Assembly: GCA_017979445.1 (NCBI GenBank)
Contig: CM030711.1
Location: forward strand, 18,988,922 to 19,052,921
Direction: 5' to 3'
DNA length: 64,000 nt
Source of the DNA: Akebia trifoliata
Taxonomy: Eukaryota > Streptophyta > Magnoliopsida > Ranunculales > Lardizabalaceae
Shown here: positions 48,761 to 58,595 of the stretch, piece after piece
Layout: every line of letters begins with the position of its first letter
How positions within the stretch are numbered: position 1 is the first letter of the stretch
Made by a program: the position numbers and the translations under genes
Notes under the pieces: model-generated
What the model was told of the DNA's origin: nothing
Seen by the model: the letters and a program-made list of their open reading frames with translations, nothing else
The model's database searches: none

Positions 48761-49622
48761 TAAAAAAAAAAGAGTACTCGAAGTGTAGAGTAGCCGATCT
48801 TGCGACTCAACTTGAGTTGCCGAACCACAAATAGTCGTCAGCAAACTCGAGCAAGGAATCTAGATCTATTACTCGAGAAAGAGTGCCACTACAAGAGTAG
48901 AGTCGCCGATCTCGCAGCTCAACTTGAGTCACCAAGCCACAAAGACACAGAGACTCCGAACAGAATTGTAATGTAAAAATCTAAAGATGACAAGCATAGT
49001 CTGAAAGGGCATAGTGAAAACCTGAAAGGGCGCTATGAGTAAAAGAATCAGACTATGGCAAGATCAAAGCCACCGACACGATGAAAATCTCAAAAAGGAC
49101 GTCGATGCGCAAAAAATGTGGAAACATGGTCAGGTGAAAACCGTAACTGGCACCAGGGGCAATAAGGGTAAAAAAAAAAAAAAAAAAAAACTCCTGGCCC
49201 GCAAGAGTATAAACTGTGAACGACAAAATCCATCCAAAACTCCGAGACCTAAGCGGATAACGACCTTCCGATACCAGGGCATTGGGAATGACTCTAAAGG
49301 AACCAAGAGAGTAATTGACATCTGCATCCCCCGTGTTGGGCAAAAACACCGAAATCGTCATAACCAAAGATTTCACAAACTCTGAATTTATCGTACTCAT
49401 TTGATAAAGACATTTCACAAAATTACATTTCTAAACTACTATTTTGGCCAATGACGACAACTCTAGGATGTATTCAACAAAACCTCGAGTTTTCAAGAAC
49501 AATAGATATACCTGAGGCCAAGTAAGTACAAAACCTATTTTCTTCGCATTAATCTTCCAACGTTTTTGCATACATCCAGTAAATAATAAGAAAATACAAA
49601 AGTAGGAATACAACGCAGTCAA
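48761..49622 (+). other. 3' region of H, continued
   Basis: Resumes directly after the Athila duplication. It contains ACTCGAAGTGTAGAGT, GGGCATAGTGAAAACCTG and GGCCCGCAAGAGTATAAACTG, all repeated at 52120-52640. It lies downstream of the antisense gene. An A-run is at 49171-49190. Confidence 0.6.
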
Positions 49623-51220
49623 TCAAACATCGTGGTGAGAAATGAAGAAAGAGTCAACGCGTTCCTCCAAAGCACGGATTCGGGCAGCCTGACTCATCAT
49701 CACTCTCTCAGCATCAGAAGCATCACGGCTCACCAAATATGCTGCAAAATCCTCAAAGTGAGGACACTGGGCAAGTCGATCCCTCAACTCATCAACCTCA
49801 GCTTGAAGCTTAGCCACTTCATTACCATCACTACTTCTGGACTGGGCAAGGGCAGATGTTAGTCGAGCAATCTCTTTCTGCATCTTCTTTTCGGATTTGA
49901 GCCAAATAGCTTGAATTCGACGATGATCAGTTTGAGACTCCTCACTCGATCTCGGTAATCAAAGAAAGATGAAGCACCAGGGCGTATCCGAGGAACTATC
50001 GATACCGATGGTCTCCCAAAAACGAGCTCTCTAATCCAATGCAAGTATGCCGGGAATTGGTGTGTTGCAAAGATGGGTCGACTCAGGACCTCAATCCGAC
50101 CCCATTCTTTCACAAGTCGACTCAAGAGTACAGTCGACAATGGACCAATCAATTCATTGTAATTCTTTGGGATGAGCACGCCCTGGTCATAGCCAAATTG
50201 ACGAAGAACCCGAAGTGGTACGTAATGAGTTGCCTCGTGAAAATCAATCAAAACAAGGAAATGAGCCCCATCAAAAGCAATCACGGGGGACCCTCGAGGT
50301 TGGAAGGCACCAACCCATCTCACTTCCTCATCATCAAGGTTGCCGATAAAAGAATACCATTCTTCTTTGCCACCTGAGATGAAGGGAGCAACTCGCTTCG
50401 ACATCATGAGTACGAGATCAACATTAACGCAAAATGGGCGATTAACCACTTCAGTTGAAGCCAGATGATCCATGAACCAGAGCTACAATAACAGGAGCAT
50501 TCTAAACTTGGGAAACTAATAAATTCAAATTCAAAATTTTAATCCAAACTAAAATGGAATTTACCTGCAGGAGGGGAGCACATCCTCGAAAAGTCCGATC
50601 ACGACTAGAAAAACAAGCCGTGAGAGATTGGAACATCCCGCTCAAAAGCATCGGGGCCAAACGGCGTCCCTCCCTGACTTGTTGCACAACGTGAATAAGA
50701 GAAAGATCTATGATGTCTCCGCCACCCGAGAACAAGAGTTGACTCACCACCATCAAAGTGAGAGTATTAAAATGAATCAAAGGCTTCGAGGGATCCGTGA
50801 GGCGTTCAATCAAAAAAGACTTGGACATTGTCTTTAAAACCCATCCGCCATCCGGAATCTTCAAAAATTTGCGATTTATACCCAAAAAATTGGAAGCCTC
50901 ACTTCAGAACCCATCACGCAAAGGCGGAATCACAAAGGGGCCTGATATCTCAAGCCCCAACAATACTTCAAATTCCTCGATAGTGGGAGTCATTTCATGT
51001 ACCCCAAATCGAAAAAGATTAAGCTCGGGAATCCAATACCCCAACATAGCCTCAATCAAACCCCATTGCAATGGAACCTTAGGCAAAGAGAGGGTGAACC
51101 CAACTTGTTCAAGCACCATTGAGCTCTATCATCATTATCCATGCTATCTATCCAATTACTCAAGAAATAATCAACAATGCCATACCTTTTCAAGTTGGGA
51201 AGAGTGGATGACACCTCCAT
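49623..51220 (-). pseudogene. Antisense plant-mobile-domain-like gene carried by H
   Basis: Read on the - strand, opposite to gag-pol. The ATG at 51220 starts MEVSSTLPNLKRYG. After a frameshift near 51105 comes FGVHEMTPTIEEFEVLLGL, a hallmark of plant mobile domain proteins; after an in-frame TGA at 50906 comes a helical region; after a clean intron (50564-50483) comes YVPLRVLRQFGYDQGVLIP, another family signature. A further frameshift near 49945 leads to a C-terminal coiled coil ending HHDV at 49623. Extra antisense genes downstream of pol are known in Tat-type elements. Host relatives act in silencing and development; a role here is inference. The family match is by motif memory. Confidence 0.75.
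50483..50564 (-). other. Spliceosomal intron in the antisense gene
   Basis: The 82-base intron begins CTGCAG|GTAAAT and ends TGTTATTGTAG|CTCTGG. It is AT-rich and sits between codons (phase 0). Removing it joins two frames that lie in different registers, so the splice sites and the coding frames support each other. Confidence 0.85.
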
Positions 51221-51337
51221 AGAGCTTGAGAAGAAGCTTTGAGGGAAGAAGAAGAGCAAAAATCGGCTAAAAGTGAAAAAAGGAAGTAAAGGTGGAAGTG
51301 AGATGTTAGGGCAAGATGAAGGCTTAAGTAAATCATG

Positions 51338-51516
51338 CTGGTCCGGGCCCAAAACACGGATGCGATCAAAGTTAACTTATCCGTGCCAACAACACGGATG
51401 AAGCTAGATATGACTCATCCGTTCCTATGGCACGGATAAGACATAAAACACCTTATCCGTGCTCTTGGAACGGATGAACATTGAAAAAGCCCATCCGTGC
51501 TGATAACACGGACCAG
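51338..51516. repeat. ATCCGTG/CACGGAT hairpin cluster upstream of the antisense gene
   Basis: Five inverted-repeat units of the form ATCCGTG, about 7 bases, CACGGAT, spaced about 35-45 bp. The edges read CTGGTCCG and CGGACCAG. It lies about 118 bp upstream of the antisense ATG, where its promoter or 5' untranslated region would be. Confidence 0.85.
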
Positions 51517-53039
51517 AACCTTCTTCAGCCTTAGGGCCCAAGACATTTGAAATACTGATAATTCTGGATTACATAATGTTTATCTCAGGGCTCAATCACA
51601 TAAAAACGATAGAAATTCCTACATGCTCGATAAGCATGTTCAAAACTCTAAAAAACTCTCTAGATACATATCGGGCATGTAGGAACTCATCAAGATCATA
51701 TTGGGCCAAATTAGACCTCGAAGGACCACATCACTCGCCATGAGTCCCAAACGACTCACACCACTCAAGAGCACACTCGAAGGGTCCTTGGGACCCTCGT
51801 CGCACCCTTTACTCGCCAATAGACTCACCGACACTCAAGAGGACTCGAAACAAAAACAGACAAACCCCATGTCCGATCTACCCCTCAATAAATCCAGACT
51901 CAACCTTCTTTATATCCTTTCACAACCTAACCTAAGCCTACGTTTCGTCCTAATTAAAGTTCTCTCAGATCAGGGAACGGTTCAAGGCAACTCAATCACA
52001 GTGGAAGCACGTCATGGAAAACATCGTCAGTGCAGTCTATCTTGCCACTTAAATCGAATTTCAAGCCACCAAAGTCGTTGGGAGATCCGAGAGGGGAGAC
52101 TAGGTCGAATATTTGAAAAAAAAGAGCGACTCGAAGTGTAGAGTCATTGATCTTGAAGCTCAACTTGAGTTACCGCACCATGAAAATCGTCGGAGGAACT
52201 CAAGAGGGGAGTCCAGATCTGTTACTCAAGAAAGAGCGCCACTAGAAGAGTAGAGTATTCGATCTCGCAGCTCAACTTGAGTCACCAAGCCACAAAGGGC
52301 ATAAAGAAATCGAGAAGACATTCAAAAAAAAAAAAATCTATAAAGTAAGCATGGACTGAAAGGGCATAGTGAAAACCTGCAAGGACACTATGAGTAAAAC
52401 AATCAGTCCATGGCAAGATCAAAACCACCGGCATGATGAAAACCCAAAAAGGGCGTCGATGCGCAAAAATGTGGAAATCGGGTCTGGTGAAAACCGTAAC
52501 TGGCGCCAGGGGGAAAAATGAAAAAAAAAAACAAAAACAAAGACAAAAAAAAAACAAAAAAAAAACAAAAAAAAAAAACAAAACAATAAAAAAAAAAAAA
52601 AAAAACAACAACTCCTGGCCCGTAAGAGTATAAACTGTGAACGGCGAAAATCTCGAAATTCTCAATGTTCCAACAGATGCAACTAAGATAACTCAGTCAA
52701 AATTTTGAATCTCGGGGATGACTCTAAAGAGGTTAAGGATTAGCTGACACTTGTATCCTCGACATTTGGCAAAGGCATCATGATCGTTAACTTTCAGAGT
52801 TTTCAAACACAGTCTGTCACAGATTATTCGACAAAGGGAATCTTTTAAAACCTAAAACAAAAAAAATGCATCATCAAAATTAATATTCTTGGCCTATGAC
52901 GAAGAATCTAGGACTTTTCTTAAAATCAAGTATTTTCGAAAGCAGTAGATATATCTGAGGCCACTATGTAAAAAAACCTATTTCACTCATTTCAAATAGT
53001 GTTACATCATTATCATTAAAAGCAGGGTACAAGAAGGAA
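51517..53039 (+). repeat. Duplicated 3' block of H
   Basis: No gene. The part 51845-52980 repeats, with divergence, the text of 37940-38187 joined to 48761-49560, including GACAAACCCCATGTC, ACTCGAAGTGTAGAGTC, AACTTGAGTCACCAAGCCAC and the polyA-flanked TCCTGGCCCGTAAGAG. A long A-rich low-complexity tract is at 52517-52606. A 7-bp inverted repeat AGGGTCC...GGACCCT is near 51779. Confidence 0.7.
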
Positions 53040-53270
53040 TAACGGGCAAAGTACCACTCAAGCATTTCTCTGGCAAGCGTAGAAGGCAACAAGCCATCCT
53101 CTAGGGCTTGACCTGAGCAGCTTGGTCAACGATGATTCTCTTCACATCCGAGGCTTGATGACACACCAAATACTCAAATATTATGCCATCATGCTAGTTT
53201 TTCTCAAGGATGGTCACGTCACACTAAGCTCTCTCAAGATGATCCTATAACTTCCATGAAGGGGAAACTA
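53040..53270 (-). pseudogene. Fragment of a second antisense gene copy
   Basis: Matches the 3' end of the antisense gene (49623-49830): the segment around GCATCAGAAGCATCACGGCTCACCAAATA has a diverged counterpart at 53145-53175. Only the coiled-coil end is kept; similarity then stops. Confidence 0.5.
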
Positions 53271-53576
53271 AGTTCGAAATGCAAAATCAAGGAGGGAAAA
53301 AGAAAAAATATCTCAAAATTGCATTGCATGGTTCAAAACGTCAATCACTTTCAAAAATCATAAAAAATGGTATCTAAGATTTCAAACGAGCTCCGTGCCA
53401 CGAAATCAAGGGTTTCAAAAAGGCTAATCCTGTCAGACCCCGTGCTTGGGTAGCCACATTTTACAAAAAATTCTTCAATCCATCCGGCGTTGTTAATCGT
53501 AATGCAATAAATTATTTCGGATTCGTGCAAATAAAGGGTCTAATTTATTCTTTGCAGTTCTTTGCAAGCAACTCCT
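53271..53576 (+). other. Sequence before the H polypurine tract
   Basis: No gene. The part after 53380 resembles 58380-58579 in G (CGAGCTCCGTGCCA, GTCAGACCCCGTGCTTG, TTCTTTGCAGTTCTTTGCA), showing that G and H are relatives. Confidence 0.6.
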
Positions 53577-53591
53577 GCAAAGAGGGGCAAC
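53577..53591 (+). other. Polypurine tract of element H
   Basis: GCAAAGAGGGGCAAC directly before TGTAGACACC. Equivalent to the G tract at 58580-58595. Confidence 0.7.
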
Positions 53592-54567
53592 TGTAGACAC
53601 CCCAATTTGCACGAACCCATAGGAAAATCTAAATTTTCTCGAATTAATTTCGATTTAGAACTCAAGTTCTTCGACGGACCCACATTGCTATTTTGCATCA
53701 TTTTCATGCATACATGCATCATCTCATATCATCGCATGCCCATACCTTGTCCCTAATCCACCTAAACCAAGTCCATCCTAAGCCCAAACCCAAGTCCACA
53801 TCCCTAACCCAAAACCAAGTCCATCCTAAGCCCAAATCCAAGTCCATATCCTAAACCCAAACCCAAGTCCATTCTCTTACCCCTTATATGATGACACATG
53901 TTGATGCCTCATAAGCCCCCAATACCTAATGCATCATCTAATTGGAGGGTCAACTTTCCCTTTGTGAAAACTCAAGAATGCCCTTCTCAAAAAAGTTTAG
54001 TCAAACCAAAAAGGTTATTTGGTCTTTGGTAATAATCCATAAAGGTGAGGGAACTTCCCATTATGCCCTCAAAAGGTGGGAATCTTCAAGTACATACATG
54101 GAGTTCTCTCATTGGTCCATTTCAAAACTACACTTCCACCCTTGCTTTATGAGTTATTTACAAATAAACCAAGATCTACTTTTTACCTACCACTCCACCT
54201 TTACACATGTCATCCTCCTATTCACCCTCCCAAATGTGCTTTTGTTTTCCCATTGGTCCATTTCAAAACTACACTTCCACCCTTACTTTATGAGTTATTT
54301 ACAAATAAACCAAGATATACTTTTTACCTACCACTCCACCTTTACATATGTCATCCTCCTATTCACCCTCCCAAAAGTACTTTTGTTCTCTCACCTCTAT
54401 TTACCAAAAAACCAAGGATCAAAGCATGCTTTTAGGGTTTCTTCACAAATGTCATCTTTACCCTCATACAAATGGAAAATCCAAAAAAGAAATAACCTAA
54501 ATCTCATGTCCATTTTCTTTATTTTTAGGGTTGGACAACTTTATCCCCAAAAGTTCTCCAAAAACTC

Positions 54568-54575
54568 TATAAATA
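54568..54575 (+). promoter_or_regulatory. TATA box of LTR H
   Basis: CTCTATAAATACCC, same position as in LTR E. Confidence 0.65.
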
Positions 54576-55288
54576 CCCACATTTTCCATGATCAACTCAT
54601 GCTCTCAAACCCCCATCTCTCAACCTAAAACTCTACAAAAATTCCTACTCATTCTCTCATCTTCTAAACTTCAACTCAACCCTCAATCATCTCATTCATC
54701 TCTCAAGCCTACTCTTCAAGGTTCAAGTTCATTAAGGGACAAGGTGGGGATAAGATGTAGTTATTTATTTTAAAGCTTACATCTTCTTATTCTAATCCTC
54801 TATTTTATTTTCTCTTTTAGAAATCCTTTAGGATGTAATGCACACCCTCTCCCATCCCCGGTAGATTGGACTAAGGTTCGATCGAAAGGATGGGGGTTGA
54901 AGCCCTTTTCATCCCAAACTTATGCATCATCTTGTACACAATGCACACACTCACTTATGCATGGCAATGATGAAGAAATGTGTCACCCTCTTGATGGGGT
55001 GAAACACTAAGTTTCTAGCTATGCATACATGCATCATGGTTGTGGCCTCAAGGGAACTCCATCATGGAGTCTCTCTAAAAGCCCAAACCTACATTCATAT
55101 TCATAAATTTAATGTGGCTACCTGGGTCATTCTTTTCCATAGAATGCCCCTAATGTCATGCTAAAAATCAAAACCCTTTGTTAAGGGAACATTTCACTTA
55201 ATGCACACACCACTCTTATCATACATTCTCATGCATTTTAATATTTATTTTCTTGAGTTTTCACAAAATAAATGGCCAAGCAAGGTAA

Positions 55289-55336
55289 CCACCTTTGGTG
55301 GAGAGGATGGGGTGCCTAACACCTTCCCCATCCTCT
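55289..55336 (+). other. Twin-hairpin module, LTR H
   Basis: CCACC-TTT-GGTGG followed by AGAGGATGGGG (55302-55312), the loop and CCCCATCCTCT (55326-55336). Identical to LTR E. Confidence 0.85.
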
Positions 55337-55526
55337 AACCGGACCTCCTTACCTAGATCTTAGGTAGACCGTGCCCTTTCCAACATATGAGAGTCACTAC
55401 AATGCCATGAAAAAATGGTTTTCAAAAAATCAATTCGGTGCCCATTCATACCCATTTTCAAAAAAGAATGGTGGCGATTCCAAATAATGTAGCATTGAGG
55501 TTCATGGCGAACATTTCATGTCTACA

Positions 55527-56178
55527 GCGATATCTGTAATCGCCACAAAATCTGAAGGCCTGATGCCTATCTCCACCTCTGGCATATGGAATGAATGAGT
55601 CACCGAAAACCACCTCTCCACCATGGCTAAGAACAAAGGTCGGTCTGCCTTGAAAGATGGTATCTTTAAGAAAGTGCCAAAGCCCACAGTAGCAAACTGT
55701 GTCCGAATATTGTCTGAGAATAGGACATCAGTAGAAAGAAAAGCACTCCACCTACCCCTGAAACTGGCTGAAGGATAAGGGGTAGGAATGTCCAAACGAA
55801 CTAACATGGAGACATGCCTCCCTAATCCACGGAGAGAGAGGTATCTGGCATTCTTTCACTCTCCTCTGCAGGGATCTCGACCCTAGGAACCTCTCTACTG
55901 ACTCTACCGGCACCTATGGCCCTATCCGCCCGGCCTCGGCCACCGCGTCGACCTCTACCACCACTACCACTCGACAGATCCTCAGCTGGACCACTATGAG
56001 AAGAACTGACCTCATCTGCCCTGCTACTAGACGAAGAACCGGCTACCGACGCTGAATCGGGCCTACGTGAAGGCTGTCTCGGCCAACTATACTCTGTAGC
56101 CACCCCAGAGCCCAAAGCAACGTGAGCCTGGGTCCAGGGTCTCGCCTCCTCTTCCTCGTCAGAAGAATGCTGCGCCAC
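55527..56178 (-). pseudogene. Antisense mobile-domain-like gene of G, cut by LTR H
   Basis: From ATG 56178 on the - strand: an acidic start (SSDEEEEARPW), a serine/glycine/arginine-rich low-complexity region (GGRGRRGGRGRADRA), then after a frameshift near 55830 a folded region with RLDIPTPYPSASFRGRW, FLKIPSFKADRPLFLAMVER and IGIRPSDFVAITDIAV. This resembles the N-terminal part of plant mobile domain proteins of a different subtype from the one at 49623-51220. The frame is cut at 55527 by the end of LTR H. It belongs to the original element G. Confidence 0.6.
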
Positions 56179-56269
56179 TCGAGTCTACCGCTCTCTACCC
56201 ATCTGCAAGCCACCATGTGATCAATCAAGAATGCAAAAATCCTAACGTCACGCATCGCGATGAAGCCAA

Positions 56270-56600
56270 CCCAGTTAAAACCCAGTCCAACCCAGTCGAC
56301 CCAAGTCAAACCCGGTCAACTCGGGTCAAACCTAGTCCACCTAAGTTGAATCCAATCTAACCTAAGTCATAACCCGACCAACCCAGTCAACCGAAGTCAA
56401 CTAAACCTAGTTTAACTCAAACTCAATCAAACCTACCCAATCCCAGTCAACTCGTTCAACCAAAGTCAAACTCAGCCAACCCAATCCGCCCAATCGACCT
56501 AATATGACCTACCTAGTCAAATTTGAGTCAACCTACCCAAGCAATCTCATCAAACCAATCAACTCGGTCCACATCCAGCCTAACCCAACCAAACTAATCA
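56270..56600. repeat. ACCCAGTCAA-type degenerate tandem
   Basis: Short units such as AACCCAGTCAACC and ACTCGGGTCAAAC repeat irregularly, upstream of the antisense gene of G. Some pairs are self-complementary (CCGGTCAACTCGGG). Confidence 0.65.
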
Positions 56601-57950
56601 AAGCCTAGTTCAACCAATTTCACCCCGCCAACCCATGACCATACCCATCATGTCGAGATATCATTCAGAAGAAAGAAGAGGTAGGGATACAAGCATGATG
56701 ACAGACAGTTCCAAAATAAGGCATGTTAAGAAAAGAGAAAGAAAAAAAAAAGAATCGCCCCCCAAATCCCTCCATTACCCACAAGCCGACATACAACCCC
56801 TAAACAACCGGCCCAAATCCCCAACCGAGCAATCCGTTAACAAACTCAAGGCCACCCATACCACAAACCAACCACCATGCAGGCCGCAACAAACCACCAT
56901 CATCCATTCCCTCAAGCCCAAACCAATCACTAAACACCCCTAAAATCACCCCTAACACCCTCGCCAAGACAGTCCATAATCAACCCAAATCCTTATCCAA
57001 ACAATTCCTCAACAATCCAAATCTCAGCCCACCTCTCAAAAGTCCCTAACAAACCTAACCACCCCCATGCAGTTCCCTAAGTAAATCAAAAATCCAAACC
57101 ATCACTTGTAACTAGCGACTCCTACCTTTTCTACCCATCCAACATGAAACCTAAGTCATTATGAACCCAAACCAGGAAGCTCATCCATCCACCCAACCCA
57201 TCTTCTTTTAAAGACGCTCCATCATCCTACCCATGTCACCCCGGCCATGTCCTAACGAATCAAAATGCCCGTTAACCACCATCATCAAAATTCGATCCCA
57301 ATTCAACCAAACCGATACCCAACCCCAAATTCATAAACTAACGCCCCGATCAGTCAAAACAGCACCCATATTCACCGCCACCCCACCATCATTACATCCA
57401 TACCATGCCAATCGTAAAACCAAAGCAATCATAAAAAAGGGAGGCATAAAGAAGACAATCAAAAAATTAAAACACGCAATGATACAATATAACATGGTGT
57501 GACAAAAGGGAAAATTTAAAACATCAAGGTGCACATGTGATTCTAGTGAAAAGAAAATAAAAATCATGAAGAAAAAGGAGAAATCAATCCAAGGGTACAG
57601 GTTCTCTCGCAATAATAAGGAAAAGGAAAGTGTACATGAGTGGGGGTAACTTACACAAGATGATTCTCATACCAAACAATCAAGAAAGATGAGAAAAAAT
57701 TAAAAGGAAGAACTCACCTTGATGCGAAGTCAAAGCGTACTCAAACCTCTCGAGCCTTCGAAAAGTCTAAACCAAAGATGAGCGCTCCAAATTGTTCCAA
57801 ACTGGTCCAACCAAGGTTTAAATTAACGAAATCACGAAGAGGCAAGGAGAAGAATCGTCAAAAGTCGCCTGAGAGGGAGAAAAACTGAAAGAAAATGGAG
57901 AAGAAACTGAAAATGGAGGGGCGTGAAGGCTTTATCGTTTGAAATTCGTA
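56601..57950. other. Upstream region of the G antisense gene
   Basis: No convincing gene. C/A-rich text on the + strand (56760-57470), then a pyrimidine-rich stretch on the - strand (57830-57940) that looks like a 5' untranslated region. Open frames present lack any recognisable domain. Confidence 0.5.
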
Positions 57951-58130
57951 CTGGTCCGTGTCACCAGTACGGATGAAACATAATTTGACCTATCCGTATC
58001 ACCAACACGGATAAATAGATATTGATTGAATCCGTGTCTCAAGCACGGATGAGATAAGAATAATGCTATCCGTATGTTAAACGTGGGTTAAGTCGCCCCA
58101 AACGCTACCCATGCCCCAAGAACGGATCAG
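57951..58130. repeat. ATCCGTG/CACGGAT hairpin cluster, G 3' copy
   Basis: Five units from CTGGTCCGTG to ACGGATCAG, the last two decayed. Same layout and length (180 bp) as the cluster at 51338-51516 (179 bp). Confidence 0.8.
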
Positions 58131-58579
58131 TGAAAATGAAAAAAAAATAAAATATTATATATATATATATGTATATATAAAATAATAATAATAATAATAA
58201 TCAGAATCAAAAAATAAAAAAAATCGAAAAATCAAATAAAAATAAAAACAAAAAAAATAAAAAAAAAAGAGAAAAATAATCAGAAATTTTCAAAATCCTT
58301 TCGAGATGTACTTAATTTCGATTTGTTAAAACATGACCGAGAAATACTAAATTTCAAAACTCATCCAATCTTCATCAAATCTGAGGTCTCACACGAGCTC
58401 CGCGCCATCGAGACCAAGGAATTAATAAGGTAACTTTGTCAGACCCCGTGCTTGAGTAACCATCTTCTACAGAAGGCATCAATTCCACAGGTAATTCGAA
58501 GTCGTGTTTTGCAAAATTTTGTCGGGCCCGTACAAATAGGGGTTTAGTCTATTCTTTGCAGTTCTTTGCACACAATTCC
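58131..58579 (+). other. Microsatellites and pre-PPT region of G
   Basis: AT microsatellite (58150-58172), AAT repeats (58180-58200), A-rich tract to 58275, then the conserved pre-PPT text shared with H. No gene. Confidence 0.65.
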
Positions 58580-58595
58580 TGCAAAGAAGGGCAGC
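58580..58595 (+). other. Polypurine tract of element G
   Basis: TGCAAAGAAGGGCAGC immediately before the 3' LTR. Confidence 0.75.

Larger units (their letters stand above)
53592..55526 (+). repeat. 3' LTR of element H
   Basis: Starts TGTAGACACCCC and ends CATGTCTACA. Close relative of solo LTR E. The flanks (GCAAC left, GCGAT right) do not match, and the left flank is a polypurine tract, so this is the 3' end of a longer element, not a solo LTR. Its 5' LTR is not in the window. TATA at 54568; two tandem copies of a segment of about 140 bp near 54108-54385; twin hairpin 55289-55336. Open frames of up to 228 codons across it look accidental. Confidence 0.88.

Noticed and set aside
52517..52606. 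A-rich tract as a possible SINE or processed-gene tail
   Set aside because: No body upstream with internal promoter boxes and no flanking duplication; low-complexity sequence within the duplicated 3' block.
53942..54628. Open frame of 228 codons on the + strand (and 177 codons at 19845-20378)
   Set aside because: It lies inside an LTR upstream of the TATA box, spans a tandem duplication (repeat units whose period keeps the frame open) and has no recognisable domain. The E copy stops earlier.
53592..55526. Solo LTR interpretation for the H LTR
   Set aside because: Flanks do not match and the left flank is a polypurine tract homologous to that of G, so it is a 3' LTR.
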